DNA of 64,000 nucleotides, from contig NZ_RKKE01000003.1 in assembly GCF_003797125.1 (NCBI RefSeq), positions 806,001 to 870,000 of the forward strand. The letters are read 5' to 3'. The stretch is from Shewanella frigidimarina. Lineage in GTDB: Bacteria; Pseudomonadota; Gammaproteobacteria; Enterobacterales; Shewanellaceae. The translations under genes were made by a program, and so were the position numbers. This document shows positions 8,956 to 17,812 of this stretch, piece by piece. Numbering within the stretch: position 1 is the stretch's first letter; each line of letters opens with the position of its first letter. The notes beneath the pieces were generated by a model that was not told the DNA's origin, did no database searches, and was given only the letters and a program-made list of their open reading frames with translations.

Positions 8956-10179
8956 CTAATGATTTTTTGTTGGTCCTTTAAACACTTGTTCTCCGTGTTC
9001 ATTGAAACCAAATATAATGGATTTATGTGAAGGTAAACGCAGTACGATTTTTTCGTTTGGCTTCCGCTCAATACGTAGTCGATCAAATGGTACAGCGTTC
9101 AATTCATTTTCCCTTCTGATTTCAATAATGCATGGATATTTATCTCTACACCATTTGCCTTCAAATGAGATTAAGTCGTAATTTTTAATATACCAATCTG
9201 GTCGAGTATTAGTGTATGTCGTTCTCGGCCAAATGACATCAACATCGTGCTGCCCTGGCATGGTTGACCATACGGCCCCCAAATTATCAGTTAAAATGGT
9301 TGGATTTATCGGGTTAAATTTGTTTAAAATTTTATTATAAATCGGATTTTCAAATTCTAACGTTTTCGATTCCATTAAATTAGTTTGACTAATGGTAAGC
9401 GGATTGACACCGGTAAGATTAGCCAATTCGTTTGCTAGCCAGGTTCTTTTGTCTTTAAGATTTTTTTCTAAAATATGACTATAGCCGCAATGAATTATAA
9501 CTTTGGCATTTTTATTAATAGAAAATGACGCGTTATATATTTTTTTAGCTGCTACCTTCTCTCTTTCATTACCCGAAGAATCATCATACGTTATAATTTG
9601 ATAACCAAGTTTTTTAGCTGTTCTGATCATTTCGGCATATACGGGTTCGTTAGAATATGTGCCAGAGCGTTCGATAGCATACCCTCGAATATTGATGTCA
9701 ACATCTCTCTTTGATAGAGTTTCAATTGCTAAGTAACGATACCCACTACTCCATAGCTTTTGCAGTAAAGATGTTGTTAAAGTACGATGAAGAGCGATGT
9801 GGTGCGCCTCATTTATCATGACAATTTGAGTTTCTTTGGACATTGTTAGTATTTTGTCTACTGCCGATATTGGAAAAAGGCTTTCAATAAGATCTTCGGT
9901 AATAAGTGGATCATCAGTAGGAAAACTAATTGCCTTTTCATACTGTCCTACATATGAATATAACGTTGTTAACGGCTGATTTATTGCAAACTGGCTTTGT
10001 AGGTCGCCTTTATATTTATCTTTCACTTCAATGACTTTACTAATTGTATCATTATATGATTTGTTTTTTGGCGCATCGATGACTTGCTTATACAAAAAAC
10101 CTAACTCACTAGGTTCATTAGCATATAAGTGATTTGTATAAACCAGCAATACAAAGGCCGACAAGTAGATATTTCGCAT
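8956..10179 (-). CDS. Exported ChaN/EreA-fold protein of unknown function
   Basis: The start was placed at the ATG at 10179, because the product then begins with a clean signal peptide (MRNIYLSAFVLL...YA, then NEPSE). An upstream extension to 10269 is open but would bury the signal. Near residue 120 of this form, MINEAHHIALHRTLTTSLL followed by GYRYLAIE resembles the conserved core of the erythromycin esterase/ChaN/TIKI superfamily (N/G-E-x-H-H, then R-x-L-A-x-E), and a later HCGYSH supplies another His. The superfamily includes haem-binding and hydrolase members. The C-terminal 130 residues are unlike that family and contain two Cys (WCRDKYPC). It is not in an operon. The fold-level call is moderate; the substrate cannot be stated. 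Confidence 0.6.
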   Translation of the reverse strand: MRNIYLSAFVLLVYTNHLYANEPSELGFLYKQVIDAPKNKSYNDTISKVIEVKDKYKGDLQSQFAINQPLTTLYSYVGQYEKAISFPTDDPLITEDLIESLFPISAVDKILTMSKETQIVMINEAHHIALHRTLTTSLLQKLWSSGYRYLAIETLSKRDVDINIRGYAIERSGTYSNEPVYAEMIRTAKKLGYQIITYDDSSGNEREKVAAKKIYNASFSINKNAKVIIHCGYSHILEKNLKDKRTWLANELANLTGVNPLTISQTNLMESKTLEFENPIYNKILNKFNPINPTILTDNLGAVWSTMPGQHDVDVIWPRTTYTNTRPDWYIKNYDLISFEGKWCRDKYPCIIEIRRENELNAVPFDRLRIERKPNEKIVLRLPSHKSIIFGFNEHGEQVFKGPTKNH

Positions 10180-10546
10180 TATAAGTAACTTATGTTTTAT
10201 GCACATGTGAATATATCCTGCTAAAATTTTTAAGTGGTGGTAAAATTTAAAATATGTATATTTACACATGAATCAGTAACATTTTAATGATAACACTCAA
10301 GCTTGGCCGGGATCATATTTTGTTAACGATAATGGATTATAATCATGGCCATGTTATTGATATGAATGGCGTAGACTAATACCAGTATGAATACTATTTT
10401 TTCAATTTAAACACATGACATCCTTGTTCATAATTCAATAATTATCAAGCACTATAACGTTTAACTAAAGATTGTGATAGCAGGTGAAAGCCAAACATCT
10501 TGTAGACTTATTAAATACAATTGTTATATCACGATTACAAGTGAAC

Positions 10547-10792
10547 CTAAATAACACCTAGAACAAGCCCCACTACAAATATTATCCAGAAAGTAAATGT
10601 GTCTCTGAAGCGATCGAGTAACCAAAAATAAATAAATGCTAACACGCCTGAAACTGCCGTACCAATTATTACATCGATAAAACTAACATCAACTATTAAG
10701 CTGAAAATAAAAACAATTGCGGCATAAATACCAGCACACAAGCCTGGACGTTCCGTTTTGAGCAAAAGTTGCATCAAGCCAATTAACAACAA
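10547..10792 (-). CDS. Small hydrophobic membrane protein
   Basis: An 81-residue protein, or 75 from the ATG at 10774, with three predicted membrane segments: an N-terminal one, one about 22-37, and a C-terminal pair. A short basic RF-R stretch separates the last two. The first start is TTG, so the ATG is a real alternative. No family was recognised. Upstream lies a perfect palindrome, ATATAACG-CTC-CGTTATAT, which could be a regulator site. It is an orphan gene. Confidence 0.5.
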   Translation of the reverse strand: MLLIGLMQLLLKTERPGLCAGIYAAIVFIFSLIVDVSFIDVIIGTAVSGVLAFIYFWLLDRFRDTFTFWIIFVVGLVLGVI

Positions 10793-10825
10793 GATTTTAA
10801 ATGCGATAATTTATACTTTCCTTAG

Positions 10826-10844
10826 TAATATAACGCTCCGTTAT
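10826..10844. promoter_or_regulatory. 19-bp palindrome between two orphan genes
   Basis: ATATAACG, spacer CTC, CGTTATAT: perfect 8-bp arms about 35-50 bp upstream of the small membrane protein gene on the minus strand. It could be an operator for a dimeric regulator. There is no T-tract, so it is not a terminator. Confidence 0.35.
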
Positions 10845-11007
10845 ATGCGTTTAATTCCAACATTCACTGCAGTTCCAGCCACAGGTTTTAGTATTTAACC
10901 GTTTAGAAAAAATGGCTAAAGCAACTCTCCAGCGTTTTAATGAATAGTATTATATGAGTTAACAACATAAATCCAAATCAACTGTTTTTGCCCTTGTTTA
11001 TTGATTC

Positions 11008-11352
11008 TTAGGTTTTTGTCAGTTCGTATGCACGGGAGATAACTAAAGGGAAAAGATCTCCTTCCAAAATAACAGCCCATTGACCATCACCAAAACGTTC
11101 AATCCGATTAACATACGTTAAGACATTACAAAGATCATCAGCTGATGCTGTTGTTATGTTAGACATAATATTCTTTATTTGTCGTGGATCGTAATCAATT
11201 TTCCCCCATGGTGGACCACAAAGAGCCCTCATAAATTTTGAGATGGCATCTGGATAGTTGGGATAACCACTCGATCTATCAATATCAGCTAATGCCTGTT
11301 TGGCCAGCATATAGCCCTCTTCAAGCTTTTCTACATCATTTTTTAAAAACAT
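11008..11352 (-). CDS. DUF6508-type protein of unknown function
   Basis: The start is at 11352, because GGAG lies 5 nt upstream of this ATG; an open extension to 11397 lacks such a site. The 114-residue product has YPDAISKF, DYDPRQI, and the C-terminal signature LTYVNRIERFGDGQW...LEGDLFPLVISRAYEL. This fits my memory of the DUF6508 family (LT-x-x-x-R-x-ERF-x-DG-x-W). Its function is unknown, and members occur sporadically in accessory DNA. No neighbour suggests a role. Confidence 0.6.
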   Translation of the reverse strand: MFLKNDVEKLEEGYMLAKQALADIDRSSGYPNYPDAISKFMRALCGPPWGKIDYDPRQIKNIMSNITTASADDLCNVLTYVNRIERFGDGQWAVILEGDLFPLVISRAYELTKT

Positions 11353-11672
11353 ACTTACTCCATAAAACCTATACCACAGCAACAAGCAAGTATTCATAGC
11401 TAAAATAGTGAGTAATGAATGCTCGCCAAATGTTACTTGCTAACAGTGTATTAATTAACAAAATATTCAGGTAAAAATGATGCTGTAGCAGCGTCAACTA
11501 AAAACGTCGACATGGTGGAGTAAACATATAAAAGCATATCTTTTGATATCATAAATATATGACAAGATACGCCAACATAGTTTTGCAACAAGAACCGTTT
11601 ACTGACCATGAGGTTTTAAAAAGGCAAGTGATCCATTTTTATCCGCCCCTAACTGACATTCACTGCACTCAA
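11353..11672. other. 320-bp gap between orphan genes
   Basis: AT-rich. No ORF, hairpin or operator worth naming was seen, apart from the ribosome-binding site of the gene ending at its left edge. Confidence 0.5.
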
Positions 11673-11954
11673 TCAATAGGTTGAATTGGGCGTACTCTCA
11701 GGGTTAACCTCACCATAAACTTCTTCAGGATCAACATCATTAATCAGTAATATTTCCCTAACGGTTTCAATGTGATCTAATATTTTTTGGTAGCTGTCAC
11801 CATACTCATATTTAGTCACTTCAATTGATTTAGGCATGTAGGTAAACGCAATTTTCAATGCGTTTAATGCAGACTCACTCATTTTGTCACTATTTACTTC
11901 ACTATTTACTTCACTCATAACTTCCCTCATCTGATTACTTATAACTTCCCCCAT
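11673..11954 (-). CDS. Hypothetical acidic protein
   Basis: A 93-residue acidic protein with no signal peptide or membrane segment. The N terminus contains a short internal duplication (SEVNSEVNSD) encoded by a 12-bp direct repeat. The rest is helical in character (ALNALKIAFTYMP, DSYQKILDHIETVREILL), ending in a Pro/Ser/Thr tail. AAGGAC about 8 nt before the ATG supports this start. No family was recognised. Confidence 0.55.
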   Translation of the reverse strand: MGEVISNQMREVMSEVNSEVNSDKMSESALNALKIAFTYMPKSIEVTKYEYGDSYQKILDHIETVREILLINDVDPEEVYGEVNPESTPNSTY

Positions 11955-12412
11955 ACAAACAGTCCTTATCTAATTGTTGGAATTAATAACATCTTACTTA
12001 ACTATTCTGCCATAAGGTAGAGTTGCGATTGATTGTGTCAATAAACACATAAGCAAGGTAGGAGTTCAACTATGCCCCCTCTTTTATAGCTAATCAACTT
12101 AACCTCTTTCAACTCTGGTTACGATAGGTTTTATGCTCGTTTATTAATGTATTAGTTAATTTAATCATGGTGTTGGGTGTTAATTGCATACAAAAAACTC
12201 AAAAGCATAGCGGCCAAGCAAACTTATTGTTCTGTAATAACGCCAATACTAGGATTATTATCAAATAACTATAAAATCAACAACTTGATTATATACACAT
12301 AAAACCTAAACGCTCTTGTAATCAAATTGTAATCGCAGTGTTACTTAACGTTCATTGTAAACCTCTATGTTATGGCCAGGTTCTCAAATAACTTAACTAC
12401 AACATAGGTAAT
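11955..12412. other. 458-bp gap with the phosphatase promoter region
   Basis: The right end holds a Pho-box-like direct repeat (12316-12333) and an AGGT ribosome-binding element just before the ATG at 12413. The left part is featureless AT-rich DNA. Confidence 0.6.
12316..12333 (+). promoter_or_regulatory. Putative Pho box (PhoB site)
   Basis: Two identical heptamers TTGTAAT at 12316-12322 and 12327-12333, separated by CAAA, give the 11-bp repeat period of a Pho box (consensus CTGTCAT-N4-CTGTCA). It lies 80 bp upstream of a phosphatase start codon. The match is in spacing and in the TGT-A-T core rather than to the exact consensus. Confidence 0.6.
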
Positions 12413-14017
12413 ATGAATATGCTCAAACAAGGCTTATCAGTGGTTATCGCTAGTATATTGTCTTCGGCAACATACGCAGGTTCTGCAACCGCAGCGACAA
12501 CGACTGACACACAACTCAATAATGCTTGGTATAAAGACGGCCAAGCAACCATCACAGAAAAATTACAACAATCAAGATCAACAAGAGCAAAAAATGTCAT
12601 CTTGTTTGTTGGCGATGGTATGGGGATTTCCACACTTACCGCTGCTCGGATTTTAAAAGGCCAATTAGCCGGTAATTCTGGTGAAGAAGGTTACTTAAGC
12701 TTTGAAACATTTCCTTATTCAGCTCTGGTTAAAACTTACAATGTAGATGCACAAACACCAGATTCAGCAGGCACCATGACCGCCATGATGAGCGGCTTAA
12801 AATCAGACGCTGGTGTTCTGGGTGTTGATGAAGATGTCGTTCGTGGTACTTGTGCCTCAGTCAAAGGCAATGAAGTAGTAACCGCCTTAGAGTTAGCCGA
12901 AATAAAAGGCTTATCGACGGGTGTGCTATCAACCGCACGTATTACTCACGCAACGCCAGCCGCCACTTATGCAAAATCAGCAGACCGTAACTGGGAAGAT
13001 ATCTCAGACATGGATATTGACAATAATGCTGAACGTGCAGATTGCGAAGATATCGCATCTCAACTGGTTAACTTTGAAAAAAATCTAGAACAACGTTACA
13101 CCGGTGTTGATGTCGATGGCATTGATGTTGTGATGGGCGGTGGTCGTCGTCATTTTTTACCTAAAGATGCCGCATTTAATAGTGTCGATGCCGTTAGCGC
13201 TATTGAAGGCGACCGTACCGATGGCCGCGATTTGACCGCAGAATGGAGTGCTATGTATCCAAATGGTCAATACGTTATCGACCAAACTGGATTTGATGCT
13301 ATTGATACAGAATCCACTGAACGTGTTTTTGCTTTATTCAATGAATCGCATATGCAATACGAAGCTGACCGAGCCAATGATATTGCAGGCGAACCCAGCC
13401 TGTCTCAAATGACAGAAAAAGCCATTAAAATACTTGATAATAACCCAAAAGGTTACTTCTTAACGGTTGAGTCTGGCCGAATTGACCATGGACACCATGC
13501 TGGCAGTGCAAGCACAGCGCTTAATGATGCCATTGAGTTTTCAAATGCTGTTCAAGCGGCATTAGACGCAACAAATGATGAAGAAACGCTAATCATTGTC
13601 ACTGCTGATCACAGCCATGTATTTACCATTGCAGGCTATCCAAAACGTGGTAATCCTATTTTGGGTAAAGTGGTTGGTATTGGTGCGACTGAGCCTAGCG
13701 AAGATTCAGCTGGTAATCCTTACACCACATTAGGGTATAGCAATGGACTTGGTTTCAGAGACTTAGGGGCTGAAACAGATGGCGATGCATCTTATGCTGC
13801 TGAAGCTGTTGCAGGCCGTCAAGACATCACCGCAATCGATACAACAACCTCTGGTTATCACCAAGAAGTGACGGTTCCATTGAGCAGCGAAACTCACGCG
13901 GGGGAAGATGTGGCTATTCATACATCAGGCCCAGGTGCGCAATTAGTTCAAGGTACTGTTGAACAAAGCGTTGTATTCCATTTAATCAATCGTGCTCTTG
14001 GTTTAGTTGGTCAATAG
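12413..14017 (+). CDS. phoA: Secreted alkaline phosphatase (PhoA superfamily)
   Basis: Periplasmic or extracellular phosphomonoesterase freeing phosphate from organic esters. The 534-residue product has a signal peptide (MNMLKQGLSVVIASILSSATYA) and all core motifs: VGDGMG (Asp68, metal), PDSAGTMTA (Ser118, nucleophile), ITHATPAA (His179/Thr181), VESGRIDHGHH (Asp358, His362), TADHSH (Asp399/His400) and ETHAGED (His495). The His before ATPAA and the DHGHH motif match mammalian-type enzymes rather than E. coli PhoA, which has Asp153 and Lys328 there. It is followed 19 bp later by a close paralogue. The upstream Pho-box-like repeat suggests induction by phosphate starvation through PhoBR. Confidence 0.92.
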   Translation: MNMLKQGLSVVIASILSSATYAGSATAATTTDTQLNNAWYKDGQATITEKLQQSRSTRAKNVILFVGDGMGISTLTAARILKGQLAGNSGEEGYLSFETFPYSALVKTYNVDAQTPDSAGTMTAMMSGLKSDAGVLGVDEDVVRGTCASVKGNEVVTALELAEIKGLSTGVLSTARITHATPAATYAKSADRNWEDISDMDIDNNAERADCEDIASQLVNFEKNLEQRYTGVDVDGIDVVMGGGRRHFLPKDAAFNSVDAVSAIEGDRTDGRDLTAEWSAMYPNGQYVIDQTGFDAIDTESTERVFALFNESHMQYEADRANDIAGEPSLSQMTEKAIKILDNNPKGYFLTVESGRIDHGHHAGSASTALNDAIEFSNAVQAALDATNDEETLIIVTADHSHVFTIAGYPKRGNPILGKVVGIGATEPSEDSAGNPYTTLGYSNGLGFRDLGAETDGDASYAAEAVAGRQDITAIDTTTSGYHQEVTVPLSSETHAGEDVAIHTSGPGAQLVQGTVEQSVVFHLINRALGLVGQ

Positions 14018-14033
14018 ACCCTATAAGGTTTTT

Positions 14034-15956
14034 ATGATGAATAAATTTATATTATCAACATTAACAGTTTCATTGGTTTTTGCATTATCAGCTTGTGGCG
14101 ATAACGGTGACAATGGCACAGATGGAACTAACGGTATCAATGGTTCTGATGGATCAAACGGTACTAATGGTACGAACGGATCCAACGCGTTAATTACCCA
14201 AACCCCTTTAGCGGTAGGTAATGCTAATTGTCTCAATGGTGGTGTGCAAATCGACTCGGGTATCGATACAAATGCTGATACCGTTTTAGATGCGTCAGAA
14301 ATCACATCAACTCAATATGTATGTTCGCCTGCAGCGACCACAGTAAACGATACCGAACTACTAAGCAGTTTAAATAACTCATGGTTTAAACAAGGTGCTG
14401 CCGAAATAGAAACAGCAGACGATATTTGGAATAAAATTGATACCCAATTAGCAAACAATGCCAACGTATCGATTGCAACTGCATCTACCGCAGCAGAAAT
14501 AACCGCACTTAAAGGCTCAGCTAAGAACGTGATTTTATTTGTTGGTGACGGTATGGGTGTTTCAACTGTAACCGCAGCGCGTATTTTAGATGGTCAAAAT
14601 AAAGGCATGATGGGTGAAGAAAACCAATTAAGCTTTGATAAATTCCCATTTTCTGGTTTAGCAAAAACCTACAACGTTGATGCACAAACACCAGATTCAG
14701 CAGGAACAATGACAGCGATGATGTCAGGCATTAAAACAGATGCTGGCGTACTAGGTGTTGACGAAGATGTGGTTCGTGGCAACTGTGCTAGCACGAAAGG
14801 CATTGAGATGATCACTGCGTTAGAGTTAGCTGAAATTGCAGGTAAATCAACGGGTGTTATCTCTACCGCACGTATTACCCACGCGACACCGGCAGCAACT
14901 TATGCAAAGTCAGCAGATCGTAACTGGGAAGATATCTCAGATATGGATATTGCCAACAACCCTGAGCGCGCTAATTGTGAAGATATTGCATTACAGTTAG
15001 TCAATTTTGAAGCCAACTTAGAAGCTCGATATGCCGGTGTAGATGTTGATGGTATTGAAGTGGTTATGGGTGGTGGTCGTCGTCATTTTTTACCTAAAGA
15101 TGCCGCATATAACAGCAATGACGCAGTCAGTACTATTGAAGGTGACCGTACTGATGGCCGTGACTTAACCGCAGAATGGCAAGCGAAGTACGCAACAAGT
15201 GCTTATGTATTTGACCAGGCTTCATTTAATGCTATAGACACTGAAACAACACCACGGGTATTTGGTTTATTTAACGAATCGCACATGCAATACGAAGCTG
15301 ACCGTAAAAATGATATTGCCGGTGAACCTAGCTTGTCAGAAATGACCGCCACTGCCATTAAGGTGCTTAATAATAACGATAAAGGTTTCTTCTTAACGGT
15401 TGAATCTGGTCGTATTGACCATGCTCACCATGCCGGAAATGCTTACAACGCGCTAAATGACGCGATTGAGTTTGCTAAAGCGGTGCAAGTCGCGGTTGAT
15501 GCAACAAGCCAAGAAGACACTTTAATTATTGTTACAGCTGATCACAGCCATGTATTTACCATTGCAGGCTACCCTAAACGCGGTAACCCAATCTTAGGTA
15601 AAGTGGTTGGTATTGGTGCGACTGAGCCAAGTTTAGCCTCAGACGATATGCCTTATACCACGGTAGGTTACACCAACGGCCTTGGCTTTAGAGACTTAGG
15701 GACAGAAACTGATGCCGATGCCAGTTATGCAGCGGCTGCGGTAACTGGCCGTGTTGACTTAACCGATATTGATACATCAACAGCAGGTTTCCACCAAGAG
15801 TCGCTAGTGCCACTAGGCAGTGAAACGCATGCAGGTGAAGACGTTGGCGTTTTTGCTGTAGGACCTGGCGCTCACTTAATTACAGGGACTAATGAGCAAA
15901 GCTTAATATTCCATGTAATGGATTACGCTGGCAACCTTTCTGGTGCAACTCAATAA
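14034..15956 (+). CDS. Alkaline phosphatase lipoprotein with collagen-like stalk
   Basis: The start is at 14034 (or the adjacent ATG 14037) behind AAGG; both begin a lipoprotein signal ending ALSAC. Next is a Gly-rich triplet region (repeats of NGTDG and NGSDG type, about 20-50) and a Cys-containing module of the type that follows such stalks (CLNGG...DSGIDTNADTVLDASEITST...YVC, DUF7151-like). The remaining 510 residues form a complete alkaline phosphatase very similar to the upstream gene, with VGDGMG, PDSAGTMTA, ITHATPAA, VESGRIDHAHH, TADHSH and ETHAGED. The architecture suggests an enzyme tethered to the outer membrane and held away from it by the stalk. It is probably co-transcribed with the first phosphatase and ends in a strong terminator. 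Confidence 0.9.
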   Translation: MMNKFILSTLTVSLVFALSACGDNGDNGTDGTNGINGSDGSNGTNGTNGSNALITQTPLAVGNANCLNGGVQIDSGIDTNADTVLDASEITSTQYVCSPAATTVNDTELLSSLNNSWFKQGAAEIETADDIWNKIDTQLANNANVSIATASTAAEITALKGSAKNVILFVGDGMGVSTVTAARILDGQNKGMMGEENQLSFDKFPFSGLAKTYNVDAQTPDSAGTMTAMMSGIKTDAGVLGVDEDVVRGNCASTKGIEMITALELAEIAGKSTGVISTARITHATPAATYAKSADRNWEDISDMDIANNPERANCEDIALQLVNFEANLEARYAGVDVDGIEVVMGGGRRHFLPKDAAYNSNDAVSTIEGDRTDGRDLTAEWQAKYATSAYVFDQASFNAIDTETTPRVFGLFNESHMQYEADRKNDIAGEPSLSEMTATAIKVLNNNDKGFFLTVESGRIDHAHHAGNAYNALNDAIEFAKAVQVAVDATSQEDTLIIVTADHSHVFTIAGYPKRGNPILGKVVGIGATEPSLASDDMPYTTVGYTNGLGFRDLGTETDADASYAAAAVTGRVDLTDIDTSTAGFHQESLVPLGSETHAGEDVGVFAVGPGAHLITGTNEQSLIFHVMDYAGNLSGATQ

Positions 15957-15980
15957 AGACCGCTATATAAGTCATCAATA

Positions 15981-16010
15981 AAGAATAGGGGTTCGCCCCT
16001 ATTCTTTAAC
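15981..16010 (+). terminator. Intrinsic terminator after the phosphatase pair
   Basis: A perfect 11-bp stem, AAGAATAGGGG with CCCCTATTCTT, and a TTCG tetraloop. The trailing T-rich stretch is modest. Confidence 0.85.
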
Positions 16011-16047
16011 TTTTAGCTTCCACCTTGATACTTAATCAGCCAATAAG

Positions 16048-16788
16048 ATGAAACACATGAAAACTCTATTGTTACTAACCGCTATTACTTTCCCGTTATT
16101 TGCTTCAGCAAGTGACACTTGCCAATCAACTACGCTTATGGCGACCTATAACATTGAACAAACGACTCACGATGCAGCATCAAACAAACAAAACCAACTG
16201 GTACTATTAAGAGCCCAAAATTCTGTATTTCACATCAGCAATCAACAAGTAGCAACACAATGGACAACACTGCCACATAATCACATGAAAAAAACCTCAT
16301 ACTTTATTGATGACAAACGCGCCATTGAATATGAAGCAACCAAGACGATATCTAATCAAGCATGGCAATATCATGCACAATTATTGCACCCATTATTTCA
16401 AAAACAGTCAACACTCATTGAAACTACTGGGCAAGGCTGCGATAAACTAGAACATTATCAACAACAAACAAATACAAAAACGGTTGATATATGGTGGTTT
16501 CCAGCAAAAAAACTAGTACAACGCATTAGTACTGTATTGTCAGATAAAGGTGAATCCGCAGATAAAGCCGTAAATTGGCAATTAACCGAAGTGACTTACG
16601 ACAACAAAATGATTCAACAACAGTTAGATACATTCTCTACGTACCAATCTACCGACTTTGCTGATATTGGCGATAATGAATCTGACCCGTTTTTTAGAAA
16701 AATGATCAACTTAGGTTTTATTGAACACAGCGCTTCAGGATTTTATGACAGCGAAGGAAATTCATTATCGTCGGCACATCAGCATTAA
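16048..16788 (+). CDS. Exported protein of unknown function next to phosphatases
   Basis: A 246-residue protein with a signal peptide (MKHMKTLLLLTAITFPLFASA) and a soluble mature domain with two Cys (near residues 24 and 131) that could form a disulfide. Near residue 150 it has WWFPAKKLVQRI. The C terminus is His-rich (SSAHQH). No family was recognised. It starts about 40 bp after the phosphatase terminator on the same strand, so expression may depend on read-through or its own promoter. A role linked to phosphatase function is only suggested by position. Confidence 0.65.
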   Translation: MKHMKTLLLLTAITFPLFASASDTCQSTTLMATYNIEQTTHDAASNKQNQLVLLRAQNSVFHISNQQVATQWTTLPHNHMKKTSYFIDDKRAIEYEATKTISNQAWQYHAQLLHPLFQKQSTLIETTGQGCDKLEHYQQQTNTKTVDIWWFPAKKLVQRISTVLSDKGESADKAVNWQLTEVTYDNKMIQQQLDTFSTYQSTDFADIGDNESDPFFRKMINLGFIEHSASGFYDSEGNSLSSAHQH

Positions 16789-17253
16789 CATCAGCATTAG
16801 CTATCGTACTTAAAAACTTATGGGCTTAAGTAATGCAAGCCGTTACATTTATCTCCGCTCTCCCCGCCTCTGTTTAAGACAAACAAAGTAATAACCATGC
16901 TATTTGTCTCGCCATCACAGGGAAGTGAAGCGTTACCCTTAATGAAGCTGATTCAACGTAACGCCATGGCAAAGTGATGAGATAAGGCTTATATGCTCAC
17001 ATTTGGACAACACCAGTTAGACGTTGTCACTGCATAGACATTATTTTTACCCAAAATAAATCAACACACTGTATTACACCTGTTGATGCTTTATTGTTTC
17101 TATCTGACGTTATCATCTGTCTAACGTTATCATCTACCTAAAAATTGAATATTTCTCATTGATAGGTGTAAAATCAGTGAGTTAATGTTATTTTGCTTCG
17201 CACAAAGGATTTTCACCGTAAAAGCCAAACCAATTAAAAGGATGTTTCTAAGT
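16789..17253. other. 465-bp gap
   Basis: No gene found. It contains a near-direct repeat around ACGTTATCATCT (about 17104-17136) and the AAAAGG element before the next gene. The other palindromic words seen do not form a convincing structure. Confidence 0.5.
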
Positions 17254-17703
17254 ATGAAAAACAATAGTACGAAAAATAAAATCATCGCGTTATCTCTTGC
17301 ACTCGCTATTGCCCCTTCTATCTCTTATGCCCGCGACGATGTCGGCAGTTATTCGGTAGCAGATGCGCTGAGTACAGAACACGCAAAAAATAAACTTGGC
17401 AGCAATGTCGCGTTTTATTTTGGTGATCAGGCTTATTCAGAACCAGTAAAAATTATCGGTGAATTCAGTGCTAACAAAAAGACCAATGCCTTTAATAAAT
17501 CTGATATCGAAGCTTGCCATTGGGTGTTTCTATCGGCAATGATCGCGCTAAAAGAGCGAGCGGTTAAAGAAGGCGGTAATGCTGTCGTTGAAATAAAATC
17601 AAATTATAAAAATAATCTTACTAGCAGCAATGACACTTTCCAGTGCGGTGCTGGCAATATTGTTGCAGGCGTTGCACTAACCGGTAAAGTGGTTACGTTG
17701 TAA
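17254..17703 (+). CDS. Small exported protein, possible RcsF-like fold
   Basis: The start is at 17254, giving a clean signal peptide (MKNNSTKNK, hydrophobic core, SISYA then RDD); an in-frame ATG at 17242 sits too close to the AAAAGG element. The mature part is about 125 residues with two Cys (in CHWVFLSAM and FQCGAG) flanking LKERAVKEGGNAVVEI. The Cys...A-x-x-GGNAVV...Cys arrangement recalls RcsF/YbjQ-like proteins. Homologues are often mislabelled as excinuclease subunits; nothing here supports that. It is monocistronic and followed by a shared terminator. Confidence 0.6.
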   Translation: MKNNSTKNKIIALSLALAIAPSISYARDDVGSYSVADALSTEHAKNKLGSNVAFYFGDQAYSEPVKIIGEFSANKKTNAFNKSDIEACHWVFLSAMIALKERAVKEGGNAVVEIKSNYKNNLTSSNDTFQCGAGNIVAGVALTGKVVTL

Positions 17704-17770
17704 GCATCTATTTTTTCGTAAGTTTTTCATTCACAGGGCCAGATAGGGTTTAATACTATTAACTGGCATG

Positions 17771-17797
17771 CAAAGCCACTGAATTACAGTGGCTTTG
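17771..17797. terminator. Bidirectional terminator between convergent genes
   Basis: CAAAGCCACTG (17771-17781) and CAGTGGCTTTG (17787-17797) form a perfect 11-bp stem with a 5-nt loop between the convergent genes ending at 17703 and 17813. Confidence 0.75.
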
Positions 17798-17812
17798 ATT
17801 AACTGTTTAAGA

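Noticed and set aside
10440..10530. attC-like TATAAC ... GTTATA pairing downstream of the small membrane protein
   Set aside because: Only six bases pair; the inner arms do not match. Probably chance in AT-rich DNA.
16921..16985. Scattered palindromic words (GCGTTAC/GTAACGC) in the gap before the RcsF-like gene
   Set aside because: Arms are far apart, the loop is long, and no T-run or paired gene supports a function.
17242..17244. ATG at 17242 as start of the RcsF-like protein
   Set aside because: It is one base from the AAAAGG element, too close for ribosome binding; the next ATG gives a better signal peptide.
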